A DNA stretch of 64,000 nt from assembly GCA_024752435.1 (NCBI GenBank), contig CP103021.1, positions 1,550,001-1,614,000 on the forward strand, written 5' to 3'. Position 1 is the first letter of the stretch. Every line of letters begins with the position of its first letter. The notes below the pieces were generated by a model. The model was not told where the DNA came from. It saw only the letters and a list, made by a program, of their open reading frames with translations, and did not search any database. Shown here piece after piece: positions 1 through 12,400 of the stretch. Position numbers and translations under genes: made by a program. Origin of the DNA: Allantophomopsis cytisporea. Lineage: Eukaryota > Ascomycota > Leotiomycetes > Phacidiales > Phacidiaceae.

Positions 1-548
1 TCAGCGATTTCCCTGATGGACTCGATACTGGAGTTGGTGTACGTGGTGCTCAGCTCTCTGGTGGTCAGAAACAGCGCATTGCAATTGCACGTGCGTTGTT
101 GAAGAACCCAGATATCCTCATTCTTGACGAAGCTACATCGGCTTTAGATGCAGAGTCTGAGACCTTAGTTAACTCTGCTCTTGGGGCATTACTTCGTGGT
201 CACAACACTACTATTTCCATCGCCCATCGTCTCTCCACCATCAAGAGATCTGACCACATCATTGTGCTTGGAAACGACGGTAAAGTCGCCGAGACTGGAA
301 AATATGAGACTTTGAGCGCGGACCCAGAGAGTGCGTTTACCAAATTGATGGAATGGCAGATGAGCGGCGGAGATGCTGCTGACAAGAGAATCACCGAGCC
401 CAAAGGGTTTTTGAGTGAGAGAGAGGAGATTGAGGATGATCTTCTCAGCGATGCGGAAGAGGACATTGATGAGGAGACATTAAAGGCTCGCAAGGACGAT
501 GCCACTGCTCCTGAGGTTGTCGCGGAGAAGACGGGCAAGCAGCCTTAA
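1..548 (+). CDS. MDL1: Mitochondrial ABC transporter (Mdl1-like), C-terminal part, 5' truncated by the window
   Basis: The open frame runs from position 3 to the stop at 546-548, so only the last ~181 residues of an ABC half-transporter are present. Visible in order are the ABC signature and helix (LSGGQKQRIAIARALL), Walker B with its catalytic glutamate (ILILDEATSALD), and the H-loop histidine (SIAHRLSTI). An acidic tail rich in Asp/Glu follows, ending at a TAA. The nucleotide-binding core is typical of the ABCB family. The stretch LMEWQMSGG after it is, from memory, typical of fungal Mdl1, the inner-mitochondrial-membrane peptide exporter; that assignment is family knowledge rather than proof. 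The transmembrane half and Walker A lie upstream of the window. No intron is seen in this part. Confidence 0.85.
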   Translation, partial: SDFPDGLDTGVGVRGAQLSGGQKQRIAIARALLKNPDILILDEATSALDAESETLVNSALGALLRGHNTTISIAHRLSTIKRSDHIIVLGNDGKVAETGKYETLSADPESAFTKLMEWQMSGGDAADKRITEPKGFLSEREEIEDDLLSDAEEDIDEETLKARKDDATAPEVVAEKTGKQP

Positions 549-1416
549 TTAAAAGACTTCTGAAGCCATGGATGTAGATTAAGAAGTGGTTGGTTGGGAA
601 GAGAACACACAGCATATCTTGGCGTGTTTGATTTCTGCATTTACGATGCTAGACATTGTTTTGTAATATACTCCGCTCGACAGTAGCAACCCCTTGTACA
701 AGTTTACAATTGAATCATTTCTCAATCTGAATTGGTCAGAATTCTGTCGTGAGCGACAAATTCCTCTCATTTAGCTACCTATCACTTGCGTCCAATATGT
801 GAAAATTATAGGTTTATGTTGTGCAGGTGACTTGCATACATACGTAGGTGAACTGTTCATAATCATCCAAGTAAAATCCATAACCACTGCACACTGCATC
901 TTAACCTCAACGCTTAGCCATATTTTCTTAAAGCACAAAGCAAGTAAATATTTAGCGGACAATTCGTCTAGACGTAAACCAATTAGACAATCAATTGGAA
1001 TTTGCGGGTATTCTGCATGACAATTGAGCTTTACGGGATCTTGCACGGCACTTTTCATGATCTGGGTATTATCCCAGAACTGCCGAAAGCCGAAAGCTCC
1101 CCTCCAAAATCTCACTCCTCAACCTCAAGCAATTCATACTTATGTAAAACGTGTGACCGAGTCTGATTCTAGCTCTCGAATGGACTTTAAAATCCTAGAT
1201 TTTCAGGTGAATCTCAGATCCACCTTACATACCGCGCATTTGCACTACTCGTACGGCAAAAATACTCGGTACCTCGAATATTATCGTTGGCGCTGACTAA
1301 GTGTTGTACTCTTCATTGATATACCCCGCAATCCTAGATTTCCCCACAAATGGAGTGGGAGATCGAAAACAAATCTATCAATCATCTTATCTACAGTGTC
1401 AATAATTCCATTTGAA
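549..1416. other. Intergenic: Mdl1 3' region and monooxygenase promoter
   Basis: No gene is supported here. Several short open frames exist on both strands, but none shows codon bias, conserved motifs or splice signals. The last ~200 bases presumably hold the promoter and 5' leader of the monooxygenase gene. Confidence 0.5.
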
Positions 1417-3399
1417 ATGCTGTCTCAAACTACCGACATCTTGATCTGCGGCGGTGGTTCTGCTGGCCTCTGCGCCGCAACCTGGCTCGCTCGATATGGC
1501 GTACGCTGCAAGGTCCTCGAATCACGTGCCGGACCGTTGCAGGTCGGGAAGGCTGACGGGGTTCAGTGTCGCACTGTTGAAATATTTGAGTCGTTTGGGA
1601 TGGTCGAGGAGCTTTTGCGGGAGGCATATTGGGTTGTTGAGACTGTTTTTTGGTCGGATTGTGGTGATGGGAGAATTGCGAGGTCGAAGAGAACGGCGGA
1701 TACAATGCCTGGCTTGAGTCATATGCCGCATGTCATTCTCAATCAAGCGAGAATCAACGGGTTGTTCTTGGATGCTATGAGGAAATTCAATGGTCAGGAA
1801 GTCGATTATGGGTACCAAGTAAAGGGAGTGGAAACTGATACTGGGGTGAGAGATGATAACCAGTATCCTGTTACAGTCCGTGCAGAAAGGGATGGGAAAG
1901 AGGAGGTTTTTAAGGCAAAATATGTTTTGGTAAGCTCAAAGACCCCATAATATATAGGTGCTGATAGTTTTAGGCTTGCGACGGTGCTCACAGTGTAGTG
2001 CGTAAATCACTTGGTTTCAAGATGGTCGGTGATAGTACAGATGCTGTATGGGGAGTTATGGATATATACCCGCAGACGGACTTTCCTGACATTAGAAAGA
2101 AAGCAGCTCTTCAGTCCCAAGCTGGTAGCTTGATGATAATTCCAAGGGAGGGAGGATCTTTAGTACGGTTTTATATCGAACTTCCACACGGTGCAGTTGC
2201 TCGAGATGTAAAGCTAGAAGATCTACATGCTGCTGCACGCCGTATCTTCTATCCATTTAGGATGGAGTTTGCGGATACGTTTTGGTGGTCTGCTTATTCC
2301 ATCGGTCAACGGCTTGCGGATTTTTTCTCCAAAGATGACCGGATTTTCCTGACAGGTGATTCATGCCATACTCATTCCCCAAAAGCAGGCCAAGGCATGA
2401 ACACTAGTTTGCAAGATGGGTACAATATCGGATGGAAGCTTGCATCGATACTGAAAGGCCAAATACGCCCAGAGGTTATTAAGAGCTACAATATTGAGAG
2501 AGAGAAAGTCGCGACAGACCTTATAAATTTCGATCGCGATTTCGCGAAGCTTTTCTCGACTCAAAGGCTCGGAGACGGGTCCGACAACTCAGTTGTATCC
2601 TCGAATTTTGCTGATGCTTTCATAAAATCAGCCAAATTCACGGCCGGGCTTACTGCCATGTATGGTGATTCGTTGATCACTTCCGAGCAGAAGAGCACCC
2701 AGAGTCTCGCTACTAATATTCAAGTTGGCATGCGCTTCCCTTCTGCACAGGTAGTAAGATTCTGTGACGCAAAAGCTATGCAACTGGCAAAGGCTTTGCT
2801 TTCTGACGGCCGATGGCGACTGGTTGTCTTTCCAGGAGACATATCCAATACTACAGCCGTGGGGAGGCTCGAAAACGTAAGATGCACTTGAGTGAATAAA
2901 TGTCATCCAAAGCTAATACGTGTTGTAGCTTGGGGAATATCTCAACTCGGAGGACGGTCCTATAAGGACATTTACGTCTGGACATGATATTGACAGCTTC
3001 ATCGAAGTGGTCGTTGTGCTCTTTGGTGAGCGGGTAAGCCTTGAGCAGAATCAAATCCCAGACTTCTTCTGGCCTGTGACTGGAAAATGGCGGATGCGAG
3101 GTATGAGGTTTCTAGATAGAACAGGTCCCAAAAACAACACTGACATATATACAGATGTGCATAAAGTCTACTTTGATGATGAGAGCTACAATTCGGGTCA
3201 TGGAAAAGCATATGAGTTCTATGGCGTCGATCCAACAGAAGGAGCAATTGTGGTAGTAAGACCTGATCAGTGTAAGTAAGAAGTATCCCGTGTAAATAAC
3301 ACTGTACTAAAGAGCACAGATGTCTCTTTAGTAGCTGCAATCGATGAGCATCGAGTTATCAAGGACTTCTTCTCGCGCTTTGCAATCCCAAAGTCTTGA
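1417..3399 (+). CDS. FAD-dependent aromatic hydroxylase (phenol 2-monooxygenase family), five exons
   Basis: Exons are 1417-1929, 1974-2876, 2929-3100, 3155-3271 and 3320-3399, giving 594 residues; all introns are 44-54 bp with GT..AG ends. The N-terminus carries the dinucleotide-binding glycine motif ILICGGGSAGL (residues 8-18). Splicing of intron 1 creates the DG motif (ACDGAHSVVR, ~172-181), and the GD motif (FLTGDSCHTHSPKAGQGMN) is near residue 300; together these define class A flavoprotein hydroxylases. The C-terminal exons match the thioredoxin-like domain found in phenol 2-monooxygenases. Such enzymes use NAD(P)H and O2 to hydroxylate phenolic rings. The substrate cannot be read from sequence: phenol catabolism or tailoring of a secondary metabolite are both possible. 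The next in-frame start upstream is only a GTG at 1396, so ATG 1417 was chosen. Confidence 0.9.
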
Positions 3400-3996
3400 A
3401 CAGATAGATATCAGCGACATTACCAACCATCATTTCAATAACCCTCTGCCCTTGTACCAATTTCGAGGAATACGACGGTGGTGCATACGCCAAAATAGGT
3501 AATGCTGGTTCAATACACTTTTTCTGCATCAATAAACGTATCAGATAGCATCTATCACCAATGAATCTCAATGGAAACCGACGGATACACTTGCATTCTC
3601 CCCCAACGGCTCTACACAAAATATCGCGGAATTTTGAAAACCCGGCCGTAGCTCCGCAGCAGCTTATTCGATCATTGACAAGAAATGACAAACCGCTTTT
3701 CAATGTGTCAGCAAGCGGTAATCAGGCGGTGAGGTGCGCGCGAATATTCCGTCACTCCAAACCCGGCAGAAAAAGAGCACATTGGGCGATTATCCCATCA
3801 TCAGTAGTAATTCAACAGCTACCCCCTCTGTCAATCACACCTCTCGGAGCGTAATCCAAGACGCGGCCCCGAGCACGTAATAGGAATTCTCCCCGAATCC
3901 ACCCAATCAGCACTTTAGATTTATTCTATATGAGCCATGCAAGTTTCGCTCTTGTTCTACCTGACTCCCCTCATGTTCGTACTAGCCTGGCCGACC
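3400..3996. other. Intergenic: promoter region of the nitroreductase-like gene
   Basis: No gene is supported. A TATA-like stretch (TTATTCTATATGA) lies at 3921-3933. An ATG at 3937 is in frame with the downstream gene, but it sits so close to that TATA-like element that it may not be in the mRNA. Confidence 0.4.
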
Positions 3997-4912
3997 ATGA
4001 CTTCAATACTGAGCAAGCGATTTCTGCCCACAATTATAAACACTCCGTGCATCCTCTCCAGATCTCTTCCCACTTCCTTCTCCAAATCACTTCTCTCTCA
4101 ATTCAACCTCAATCACTGCACTCCAATCTCTCCTCGTTCATACTCCCAAACTACAGCAAATATGTCTTCCGCTGCATTCCTCGAGGCCGTCTCCAAGCGC
4201 CGCACTTACTACCCTCTCGAGAAGAAGTCTCCAATCTCTGATGCCCGCATCCAGGAGATCATCAAGGAGGCTCTCCTCCACGTTCCTTCCTCCTTCAACT
4301 CTCAGAGCACCCGTATTGTCCTCCTTGTCAAGAGTGAGCATGAGAAGCTCTGGGACATTGCTATTGAGGTCCTCAAGGGCGTAGTCCCAGCCGATGCCTT
4401 CGCCAGCACCGAGCAGAAGCTCAACATGTTCAAGGGTGCTTACGCCACTGTAAGTTCTCTCTCACAAACCCCAATACATTGTGTAGCCTGAACGTATTGG
4501 AAACAATTGGAAGTAATTGGAACATGACTTTGGTCCTGGCTTCAATTCTCCGTTCGCACACGTTTACAAGGCACTCAAGACTAACCTTCACCAGGTCCTC
4601 TTCTTTGAAGACCGCGCCGTTGTCCAGGACTACCAGAACAAGTTCGCCGTCTACGCCGACCGTTTCCCAACCTGGTCTGCTGAGACCAACGGTATGCACC
4701 AGTACGCCATTTGGACCGCCCTCGAGGCCGAGGGATTGGGCGCCAACCTCCAGCACTACAACCCATTGATCGACTCCAAGGTCACCAGCACCTGGGGTAT
4801 TGACGAGAAGTGGGAGCTCAAGTCCCAATTGGTCATTGGTACCCCAACCGGACCAGCCGGTGACAAGACCTACAAGCCAATCGAGGAGAGATTCAAGACC
4901 TTCGGTGCTTAA
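3997..4912 (+). CDS. Nitroreductase-like oxidoreductase (Frm2/Hbn1 type) with possible mitochondrial presequence
   Basis: Exons are 3997-4449 and 4595-4912, separated by a 145-bp intron (GTAAGT donor; ACTAAC branch close to the acceptor). From ATG 3997 the product is 256 residues; from the internal ATG at 4162 (MSSAAFLEAVSKRRTYY) it is 201 residues, the usual length of fungal Frm2/Hbn1-type nitroreductases. The core shows the expected family layout: an N-terminal SKRRTYY segment, a helix ending SSFNSQSTRIVLL that would contact FMN, and the C-terminal AIWTALEAEGLGANLQHYNP segment. These FMN proteins are linked to oxidative-stress and lipid signalling in yeast. The extra 55 residues are rich in Ser, Arg and hydrophobic residues, lack acidic residues, and end in RSYSQT, resembling a mitochondrial targeting peptide. 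Both starts may be used. Confidence 0.88.
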
Positions 4913-5181
4913 ATGTTGATTTGTTTTTTTGAGCGTCGTGCAATTTTATATGAGTAGAGTAAATGAGAATTAACGTAGACTATATACAGAGAATAGAATA
5001 GATCTCAAATTTATATATCGGCAGTCAATATTCGGTGCAGGTGATGCTACGTCGTTGAAATATGATCTACATGATACTGATAACCCGCATCATATCCCAT
5101 GCTCAATGTCGTTCTCAAAACGCCAATCCCTGTCTATAAACATAATTCCAGAACCACCAGACTCCAATATTCAGACCCATT

Positions 5182-7050
5182 CTAATTACTCCTCGGCCTC
5201 CTCAAAGCATGTGCCTCAGTATTTAGCACAAATTCATCCAAACTAACCACATCCATCTCCTCGAAGCAGAGGTAGAAGTACTTCAGCGTTTCCGCCAACC
5301 AAAAACTCTCCATGGAATTGATCTGCTTCGGCTTCTTGCTAGTAACATCATCAATCGCACTAGCCGCCAGATCCGTCCGCGTATACTTTTCCACAGCAGT
5401 AAACATCCTCCACGCCTTATCCTGCCACGTGGGGTCTCCTGTAAGACGATACATGATAAATACTGATTCAATAGCCTCAGGACGCAGGATATACCTGCGG
5501 TCATCAATGGATGCAAAGCCGTCTACGAGCCTCGCCGTCTCGATGTGTGCCTTGACCCGCTCCTCTCTTGACTGCGGCGGGCCGTTGTGTTTACCACGCA
5601 ATGTACCGTACAAACCATCATACCATTTCTCCTTGCTCCACTCGCAATTCGGGTCGTCAGGAAACTTGTTGCATGGAATAGCCGTGTAAAGTTCTGGGCC
5701 GATGCCGGTTGGCATGCTATCGTACGTCCACACACAGCCGTCCGTCAACTTGGCGGCAATGGCAAGCTCGTGCTCGCGGTCGAAGATCTTTGCTCCGAGA
5801 CCGACCATACCGCCTGCGAAACAGGTCAAGTGCTGGCCGCGGGGGTCCATGTTGATGTGCTTTGTGGCAGCATTCACGCGCACATCGCCCGAGACCAGGA
5901 TGTCTAAATTGCGCGGATTGAGTGGGCGGAAGAACATGTGCTTTTTGGCGACGTCGATGAAGGACTCGTACATTTCGCGTGGCTGTTCAAGACGTCCTCC
6001 GTGCAGCAGATAATTTTTTGGAAGATATTCATATAGAGAATCGGACATGCCACCAAGCGTGAAGACGCTATCTGACGTGAAACGTGGAATCGAAGCGTCT
6101 ATCACCACTGGCCACATGCCTGGTAGCTTGGTCTTGGATTGTTGTGCCTGCAGCTCGTCGGCGATGCGTGCTACGGCGTCGTAGTATTTGTTGTTGCCGG
6201 TTATTTGAGCAAGACGGGTGAGTTCCAAGGAGAAAGAGCCTATTTCTGAAACCAGCATAGTTGATGGTGCTGTCTGAGAAGCACCTTCCATATATCTGCA
6301 ATCTTTCGTTAGTACTCATTTATTGAAAAGATACTTAAGCAAGACCTACGATCCCCAATTCCATCTACTGATAGGCATACGATTTGGTGTGTCAAAGCAA
6401 CACATGATCATATCCCCAACCTCGATAGCCTTTTCCAAGAGAATAGGATACTTCCCCTCGCTCAAGTCATATGCCGCCAGAAACCCCCCGAGATATCTGA
6501 TCGTCGTCTCAAAGATATTCAAGACCATGCTATCGGTGCTTGTGAAGTCAATCTCCGCCAGAGCCTGCACAGCAATCTCAAAATCCTCCTTCATGCCCAT
6601 GATCCATAGAGTATCCAGACTATCAACCAGCGTAGCAGCCCACCCTCCGAATGTATCTTTGTATCCTCCAGAGATTGGAGCGACTTCATCCCGTAGCCAT
6701 GCCTCTCTTACATAGCCATCCCAAGCATGGTTGAATGTCCGCTTCACAGCCCTCAGTCTCCGTAACCTTTCCTTCCTCCTTTTTGAACTTTCAGCCGGCG
6801 GTGGAGCTTGGACTTTGGGGACTGTAGCCAGCAGACCTCCTGGCAAAGGAATTACTGAGCTGACGGGATATTTCTCCGGTAGAGGGTGGATGTGTGATCC
6901 ATTCAAATTTTCGGATTTCGTGACTGCAGGGCGTGGGTTGAAATGTGGTGGGAAGTAGTCTGGTCCTGATGCCAATGGGTAGAGGAGGTATAAGCTGCAC
7001 AATACCGCTGCTGTTGTAAATGTCCCAATTCGATATTTTCGTACGCCCAT
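5182..7050 (-). CDS. Class I alpha-1,2-mannosidase (GH47), type II membrane protein, two exons
   Basis: Reading down the minus strand, exons are 7050-6350 and 6295-5182, with a 54-bp intron (GTAGGT donor, GTACTAAC branch), giving 604 residues. ATG 7050 is the first true ATG; the open frame above it starts at a TTG. An N-terminal uncleaved anchor (~10-28) precedes a proline-rich stem, as in Golgi/ER type II glycosidases. The GH47 catalytic domain follows: RDEVAPISGG, DSLDTLWIMG, the acidic NIFETTIRYLGG (Glu181), the cysteine-containing TCFAGGM, the acidic RPEAIES, and the C-terminal NTEAH, whose Thr coordinates calcium in the family. GH47 enzymes trim alpha-1,2-mannose from N-glycans during glycoprotein maturation or ER-associated degradation. 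The tail is short after NTEAH. Which GH47 subgroup it belongs to is uncertain. Confidence 0.93.
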
Positions 7051-8880
7051 ATTAATGATTGGAAATCCCAAGCTAGGTCGTAGTCGTGTCCCAATAATAC
7101 TTAGGGAAACCCTCCTTCCAAGATAACGAACAATTCTGTAGGGCTTTTAATTCGTAGGATCAGGAACAGAGAAGCTATTAATGACGACTGTGATCGATGA
7201 CAGATACAAGACAGGAAATCGAGTTTTCTACCAGAGGAAAGAAAAGAAGAAGAACGAAATTGTCTTCAATAACTCATAATTGTCATTGCAATCTCAATCA
7301 TTTAGGATTCAGGCGGAGGATCATTTCAGCAGCACCTCTTCCCCCGAATTGAAGGAATGACGATGACACCTGCAAGGAATAGGATGCTAAGAATAGGGTG
7401 GAGCATATTTATGGACCATGTGTCTGGGGTAAAGCATCTCCCTTGGGGCTCATGAATAGCGGGTCAATCACGGCCAACATGAACGCCCATTTGCTGACAT
7501 GTTGGGTGCTTTGGCAGTGATTCTGTCGAGGTCCAGCAAGGAAGCGTGTAAATCCCCCTGAATATCGGGGTATTTGTTCGTTGCCGGGCATTTTTTGGCT
7601 GAGGCAGAGTTTTCGCTTTCAGACTAGATGGACTCCTGCCAACTCCTTGGAGCTTGGCACCAGACGATTGTGCTTTGGCTGGAATGCTTGTTGTCTCATT
7701 GGTGTACATCCGACGTCTATGTCTTTGATTGAGTTTCGAGGAATGGAGAAAGCGTAGCATCTTAATTTGACGAGGAATAAATTGGAGATGGACTGTTGGT
7801 TATGATTGTGATCAGTTGAGAAGAGAATAGGATGTTGGTGATGCTGTTTATGCGGTTCTTTCGATACGAGTTTACGAGCCCCTATCCGTATTCATGAACC
7901 GCGCACGAAACCAAAAGTTAAAGATGTTGCCATGAATAACAGACAATTATTCAGAAGAAAAAAAAAAAAAAAAAGGACAAAAATCAAAATGTAACACATG
8001 TACAATTAATCAGTAAACAACACTATAAAATTCGAAAATATTTCTCAGTCGCAGAAATTATCTTAGGGCGAAATTCTAGTCGATTGACGGTTAGTTTTAA
8101 AATCGATTTTGGATGGTTTAAATTGTTCTTTTTATATAAGACACTGTACTGACAAGCTCACCACACAACTATAGCGTTGAATAAGTCGAAAGACCCGAGC
8201 AGGCCAAACAGATGTCACACAGTTTTCTTATACGTGAACAGTGCTGAATGTCAATGAGTAGTCACTTAGCAAAAGGGGTGGTGAATAAAAAATGGAAACT
8301 TCATGATTTTGTTGCAGGCGGTGGGATCTCAGCAACAACCACGAAGTCCATGGATATCCCTGGGCTTAGCTATGCGACATAACACTCGACCAGTAGAATA
8401 AAACTCATGGATACTGTTGCTTCCTGGAGAATAGGAACTCCAGGTGCTACACCACTTCGGCATAATACATGCTGCTGTCATCACCCCATATGTGCCAGAT
8501 AGCGATGATTACATTGATGAAGTACCATGGCAAAAATATATTATGAGAAGCTGGAGCAGCCCACATACAATGCTGCAGGATCGGAAGTTGATGTTCCCAT
8601 CGTCCGTAATTGCTTGAATATTGGACCAAGAGTGGAAGTTGTTCAAATATACGCCATGAAAGCACAAGGAATCATCACCACATACTCATGGAAGCACATA
8701 CAGATCACTAGCAAAATCAGTAATCAAATGTGTTCGCATCTATCAATAGTTACACTCGGACGATGAACGACTTCTCCTCCATTGAGCGAACATAACAAAG
8801 AATCTGTAGCTCTAGAAATTTGATTCAACACGCCCAATTCCTAAGCCGTAGCTCAAAAAATTGCGACGTGATGTTATTTC
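7051..8880. other. 1.8-kb intergenic stretch, AT-rich in its second half
   Basis: No gene can be supported. A minus-strand open frame at 7464-7760 (98 codons) has some basic, proline-rich character but no recognisable domain. A run of 17 A residues lies at 7958-7974. The part from about 7980 to 8160 is AT-rich. Confidence 0.4.
7958..7974 (+). repeat. Homopolymer run A17
   Basis: Seventeen consecutive adenines in intergenic DNA. It could be a slippage-prone microsatellite or the tail of an old retroposed sequence. No target-site duplication or upstream coding remnant was seen. Confidence 0.9.
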
Positions 8881-9115
8881 CTAAACCACAGTAGCCTCTC
8901 CAGTAGCAGCGCCACTCTCCTTCTCCGCCTTCTTAGCCTCGGTCCTATTTGTGCGTCAGAATATGTACAAAGAATAACAAAAGGGAGTTGCGAGCAAAGG
9001 CATCGTACATTCGAGCAGCCATGGTCTTGACGTTGGAGAGACCAAACATAGTCATCATGACGGCGAGAACCACAAGGGCACCGAGGACGATGAGGATGAC
9101 AATATTTTCGTGCAT
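8881..9115 (-). CDS. Small single-pass membrane protein, 56 residues, two exons
   Basis: Minus strand: exon 1 9115-9009 and exon 2 8944-8881, joined across a 64-bp intron with a GTACGA donor, a CTGAC branch and a TAG acceptor. Splicing completes an ATG/Met codon at the junction and leaves one continuous frame to a TAG. The protein starts MHENIVILIVLGALVVLAVM, a strong membrane span at residues ~4-24. A short amphipathic basic segment (SNVKTMAARM) and a charged Lys/Glu tail (TEAKKAEKESG) follow. I do not recognise the family. A second possible intron in the 5' leader (9197-9247, GTAAGT donor, CTAAT branch, CAG acceptor) supports real transcription. Its size and layout resemble small organelle-membrane or ER proteins, but no function can be assigned. 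It sits tail-to-head with the Trm732-like gene, which is on the same strand downstream of it at 9444-14747. Confidence 0.72.
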
Positions 9116-9196
9116 TCTGAAGGTGGGTACAGACGATTCAAGAGTCGAAGATGTAGAAATGTGTTTTGCGCGCGTGTGCGAAACGGTTTGTTGGAT

Positions 9197-9247
9197 CTGG
9201 TGGTGGAATTAGAAGACGAAGACGAGTGTTGTGGTGAGCGAACTTAC
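9197..9247 (-). other. Possible 5'-leader intron of the 56-residue membrane protein gene
   Basis: On the minus strand a perfect GTAAGT donor (9247-9242) is followed by a CTAAT branch-like sequence and a CAG acceptor (ending at 9197), giving a 51-bp intron upstream of the ATG at 9115. This is inferred from splice signals only. Confidence 0.4.
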
Positions 9248-9443
9248 TCAGACGTACAGACGCAAATGCGATAGGTGCAGGTTGTTTGGTAGGATGTGGG
9301 TTTGTGCGAAGATGAGGTTGAGTGAGTTTGCTCAACTGATGTTGCGGGTATCGAGGAAAGGTAAGAAGTAAACAAGGTTGAAACTTATACATAGACGGAC
9401 AAGAATAAGGTGCCTCGGGAGAATGAGGTACACACAGCGTCAG

Positions 9444-12400
9444 CTACCAATCATGAGCAGACCTCTCTCCAGCACGAACGATTCGATCACCAAGAAGCTC
9501 CCGGAGTCTCTTTAGCAGTTCAGGGTGCAGATTCTTTCTCAGTCCGGCATGATAGAAAAGATCAACAAGACGGTTAATCTCTATCTTCATTTTGGACCAC
9601 TCAATTACTTCGAGTATATCGGTGCGCATGGCATACATGTTTCCAACAACATCAGCAACTTCATTGAAGATGAAAGCTATGATGATGACTCTCATGCAGA
9701 TAGCAAAAACTTCTGGACGGGAGCACCATCCAGACGGTCCATCGATTTGCATATTGGTGATGAAAGTTCTCAGACCGCTACAAGCCCACACACCACCATC
9801 CACAAGAGTCTTATGCCAGCCGGCGAACCAAATGCTGTTGTCTTGTTTGATAGCTTCAACGATGGCGGTAGCAATACGCTCTGTCTCTCGGACTTCGTCG
9901 AAGAAGAGATTCTGCTCCTCTTTAACGAACAAAGTGTTGTTCTCTTTCAGAGCAACGGCGAGCTGACGTTCAACAGAAACCAAGGAGTCTTTCATCACAT
10001 CACCAATTACGCAGCCGGAAAGGCGCAGAAGAAGGCCTTGGCGAATGACCGGTGTAGGTGGGAAGCTTTGTATGAGCTCGCAAGCGATCGAGGAGGCAGT
10101 TTTGAGCGGAATATCCAAACTGCCAGTCAAATTTGCTGCTGCTTTGGCAGCACCATCACGTATCTCGTCATCATCGTCCACCAGCGCATCGAGGATTGCA
10201 AGGTATACCGGTGCGAAACAAGCATCTCTACTAGCTTTGAGAACAGGTCGGAAACGAACACAAGCGGTAAATGCTTGCAGTGCTCCTACCACTGCAAATC
10301 TGGTATCGAATTCTTCCATAGCTGTACTATTTTCCATCATCGCGTGTCCAAAAGACGAGATCTTACCTTTCAATTCACGTGACAGTTGATGTTCTTCTGC
10401 GCTTGTGTCAACCTCGAAAAGGACGTCATGACAGAGAAGCGATCCCGTGAAGCGAACTGATGCATTCGTAAGTTCTGGCGTTGAGACGGAGTCGGAGAGC
10501 AAAGGCTTCAAGTCGGAGAGTAAGGACTTCAGTTCGGAGTCGGAGAGCGCGGGTTTCAACTTGGAATCGACCACAATTACCGACTTAGTGGCAAGAATAT
10601 CGAGAAGCTGTGCAAGAGTATCAAGACAGCGTGCGCGAACCCTTCCATCTTCGAACTTTGCATAAGCACAAGCGAAGACACGTGCCATCGAACCGGCCTC
10701 ATATTTATCAAGACGGTCAAGCTTCCACGTATTGTGGATGCCGTCAAGAACAAGGAGCGCGGTCTCGGCCTCTTCCGGCTTCAAGCTTTCCAAGACCGGT
10801 GCTAATCGCTCAATGTCCTCGTAGTAGGTTAAGACTGCGAGAACTCTCTCGTAAGCGGCATTTCTCTCCATAGCGTTTCGCCATGTTACTACTGGCATGA
10901 GATTATCTTGCATGAGAAGCTTCACGCCGTAAGATTCCTGTGCCGTACGACTGATACTTCGGTCGGTGTAAGCAGCATATTCCGTGAGGCCGGTAACAAT
11001 TAACTTGTAACATAATTCTTTGGTCGCAACGGTGTATGGAGAACACTCATACTGCCACCAGCCAAGTTCACCTAATCTATTGGCAAGCGAAGCGAATTGT
11101 CTGAGTTCTTCCTGACGAGTCCATGGGCCAGTTTTGGTGCTTGTGAGTTGGCGCTGCAGCACATGCTGGGTGAGTAAGAGGCAGCCATGCTTTTTGTTTT
11201 CCTCTGCGGCAATTTCTTGTACGAAATACTTGTCCAAGTCAGCATACCATGATTGGCGGGATATCATGGTAGCTAAAGTCCTCGCAGCAATCTCACGAAC
11301 ATGCCACGCGGGAGAAAAGAGGTGGCTGCGAACGACTTCACGGAACTCTTCTCTTAGCTCAGCAGGGGGACCGGCTCGGCGAATAATATCCAGGGCTGGG
11401 AAGACGGACTCAATTGAGTCGATGGAAGAACGGAGAGCAGCTGTGGGGTCAATCGTAAGCATTTCCAGTAGAGTTTCTGGCAATCCTGGATATTTGCCAT
11501 AGTCGAGTTGGACGGCTTTGCCGTTCCAACCATTCTCCGTGATGCTCTTGCTCTCAGATGTTCCGAATAGTCGATCAATCAGAGAACGAAACAACAGCAA
11601 CCCGCAGTTACGAATCGCCCATCTGAAACTTATCAGTACTCTACCATCAAACCATAAACGATAGTGCATAACTTACTTTGATGACTTGAGGCAACCGGAG
11701 GCAATCGAGATACCCTCTGGTATATAAGGCTCGGATTTTCGACCAAGAATGGAGGACTTAAAAGTCTCGCGGAGACAGTTTAGAGCGTGGACTTGAAATA
11801 GATTTGTTCCATCCTCTTGGGAGGTAATAGGAGTACATGCTAAGTTTATCAGGGTTCTCATAATGTGATCGAAACTAGGGTCATCTGATCCAGCTGCCAT
11901 GATTGCAGTAAACATCATTGGAATTCCGGCGGATCTTCTAGTGGTGGACTTCACCTGATGGAGAACTTCGAATGCTCGCTTCAAAATGGAACAAGTTAGC
12001 TCTGAGAATGAAATCGGTGTCAAGGTCTTGTACTTACAACGAACCAGGATCTCAGTAGTGGTTCTGGGCGCTCATTGCTACCAAACACTTGTTGAGTAAT
12101 CTTGCAAACGGATGAAAATGTCGAAAAGACCGTAGAAAACGCGCCTCTATGGCGAAGGCGAGCCAATTGGTCAAACGCTAGTTCTCCAATTGCTTCAAAT
12201 GCCTCTCTTGACAAGAAGGGCTCTGGCTTATATAACAAAACCATCAGACCTTGTGCCATTGTCTCAGTCAACCGACTAGAAAAAATTAGTATGCTTCGGT
12301 TTTCGCACCCCCAATTTCGAGGATAAAACTTACCTCGATTCATGAATAGCGCGCCAGCCATAAGATAAGACGTCTTTAGTGTCAGCACCACCGTCATCTT

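Noticed and set aside
7464..7760. Minus-strand frame with basic, proline-rich product
   Set aside because: No recognisable motif, no convincing introns, and an equally open overlapping frame at 7409-7591. It is kept only as a mention.
9525..10382. Long plus-strand open frame (285 codons)
   Set aside because: It lies wholly antisense to the last exon of the Trm732-like gene, whose minus-strand frame is 726 codons long and family-like.
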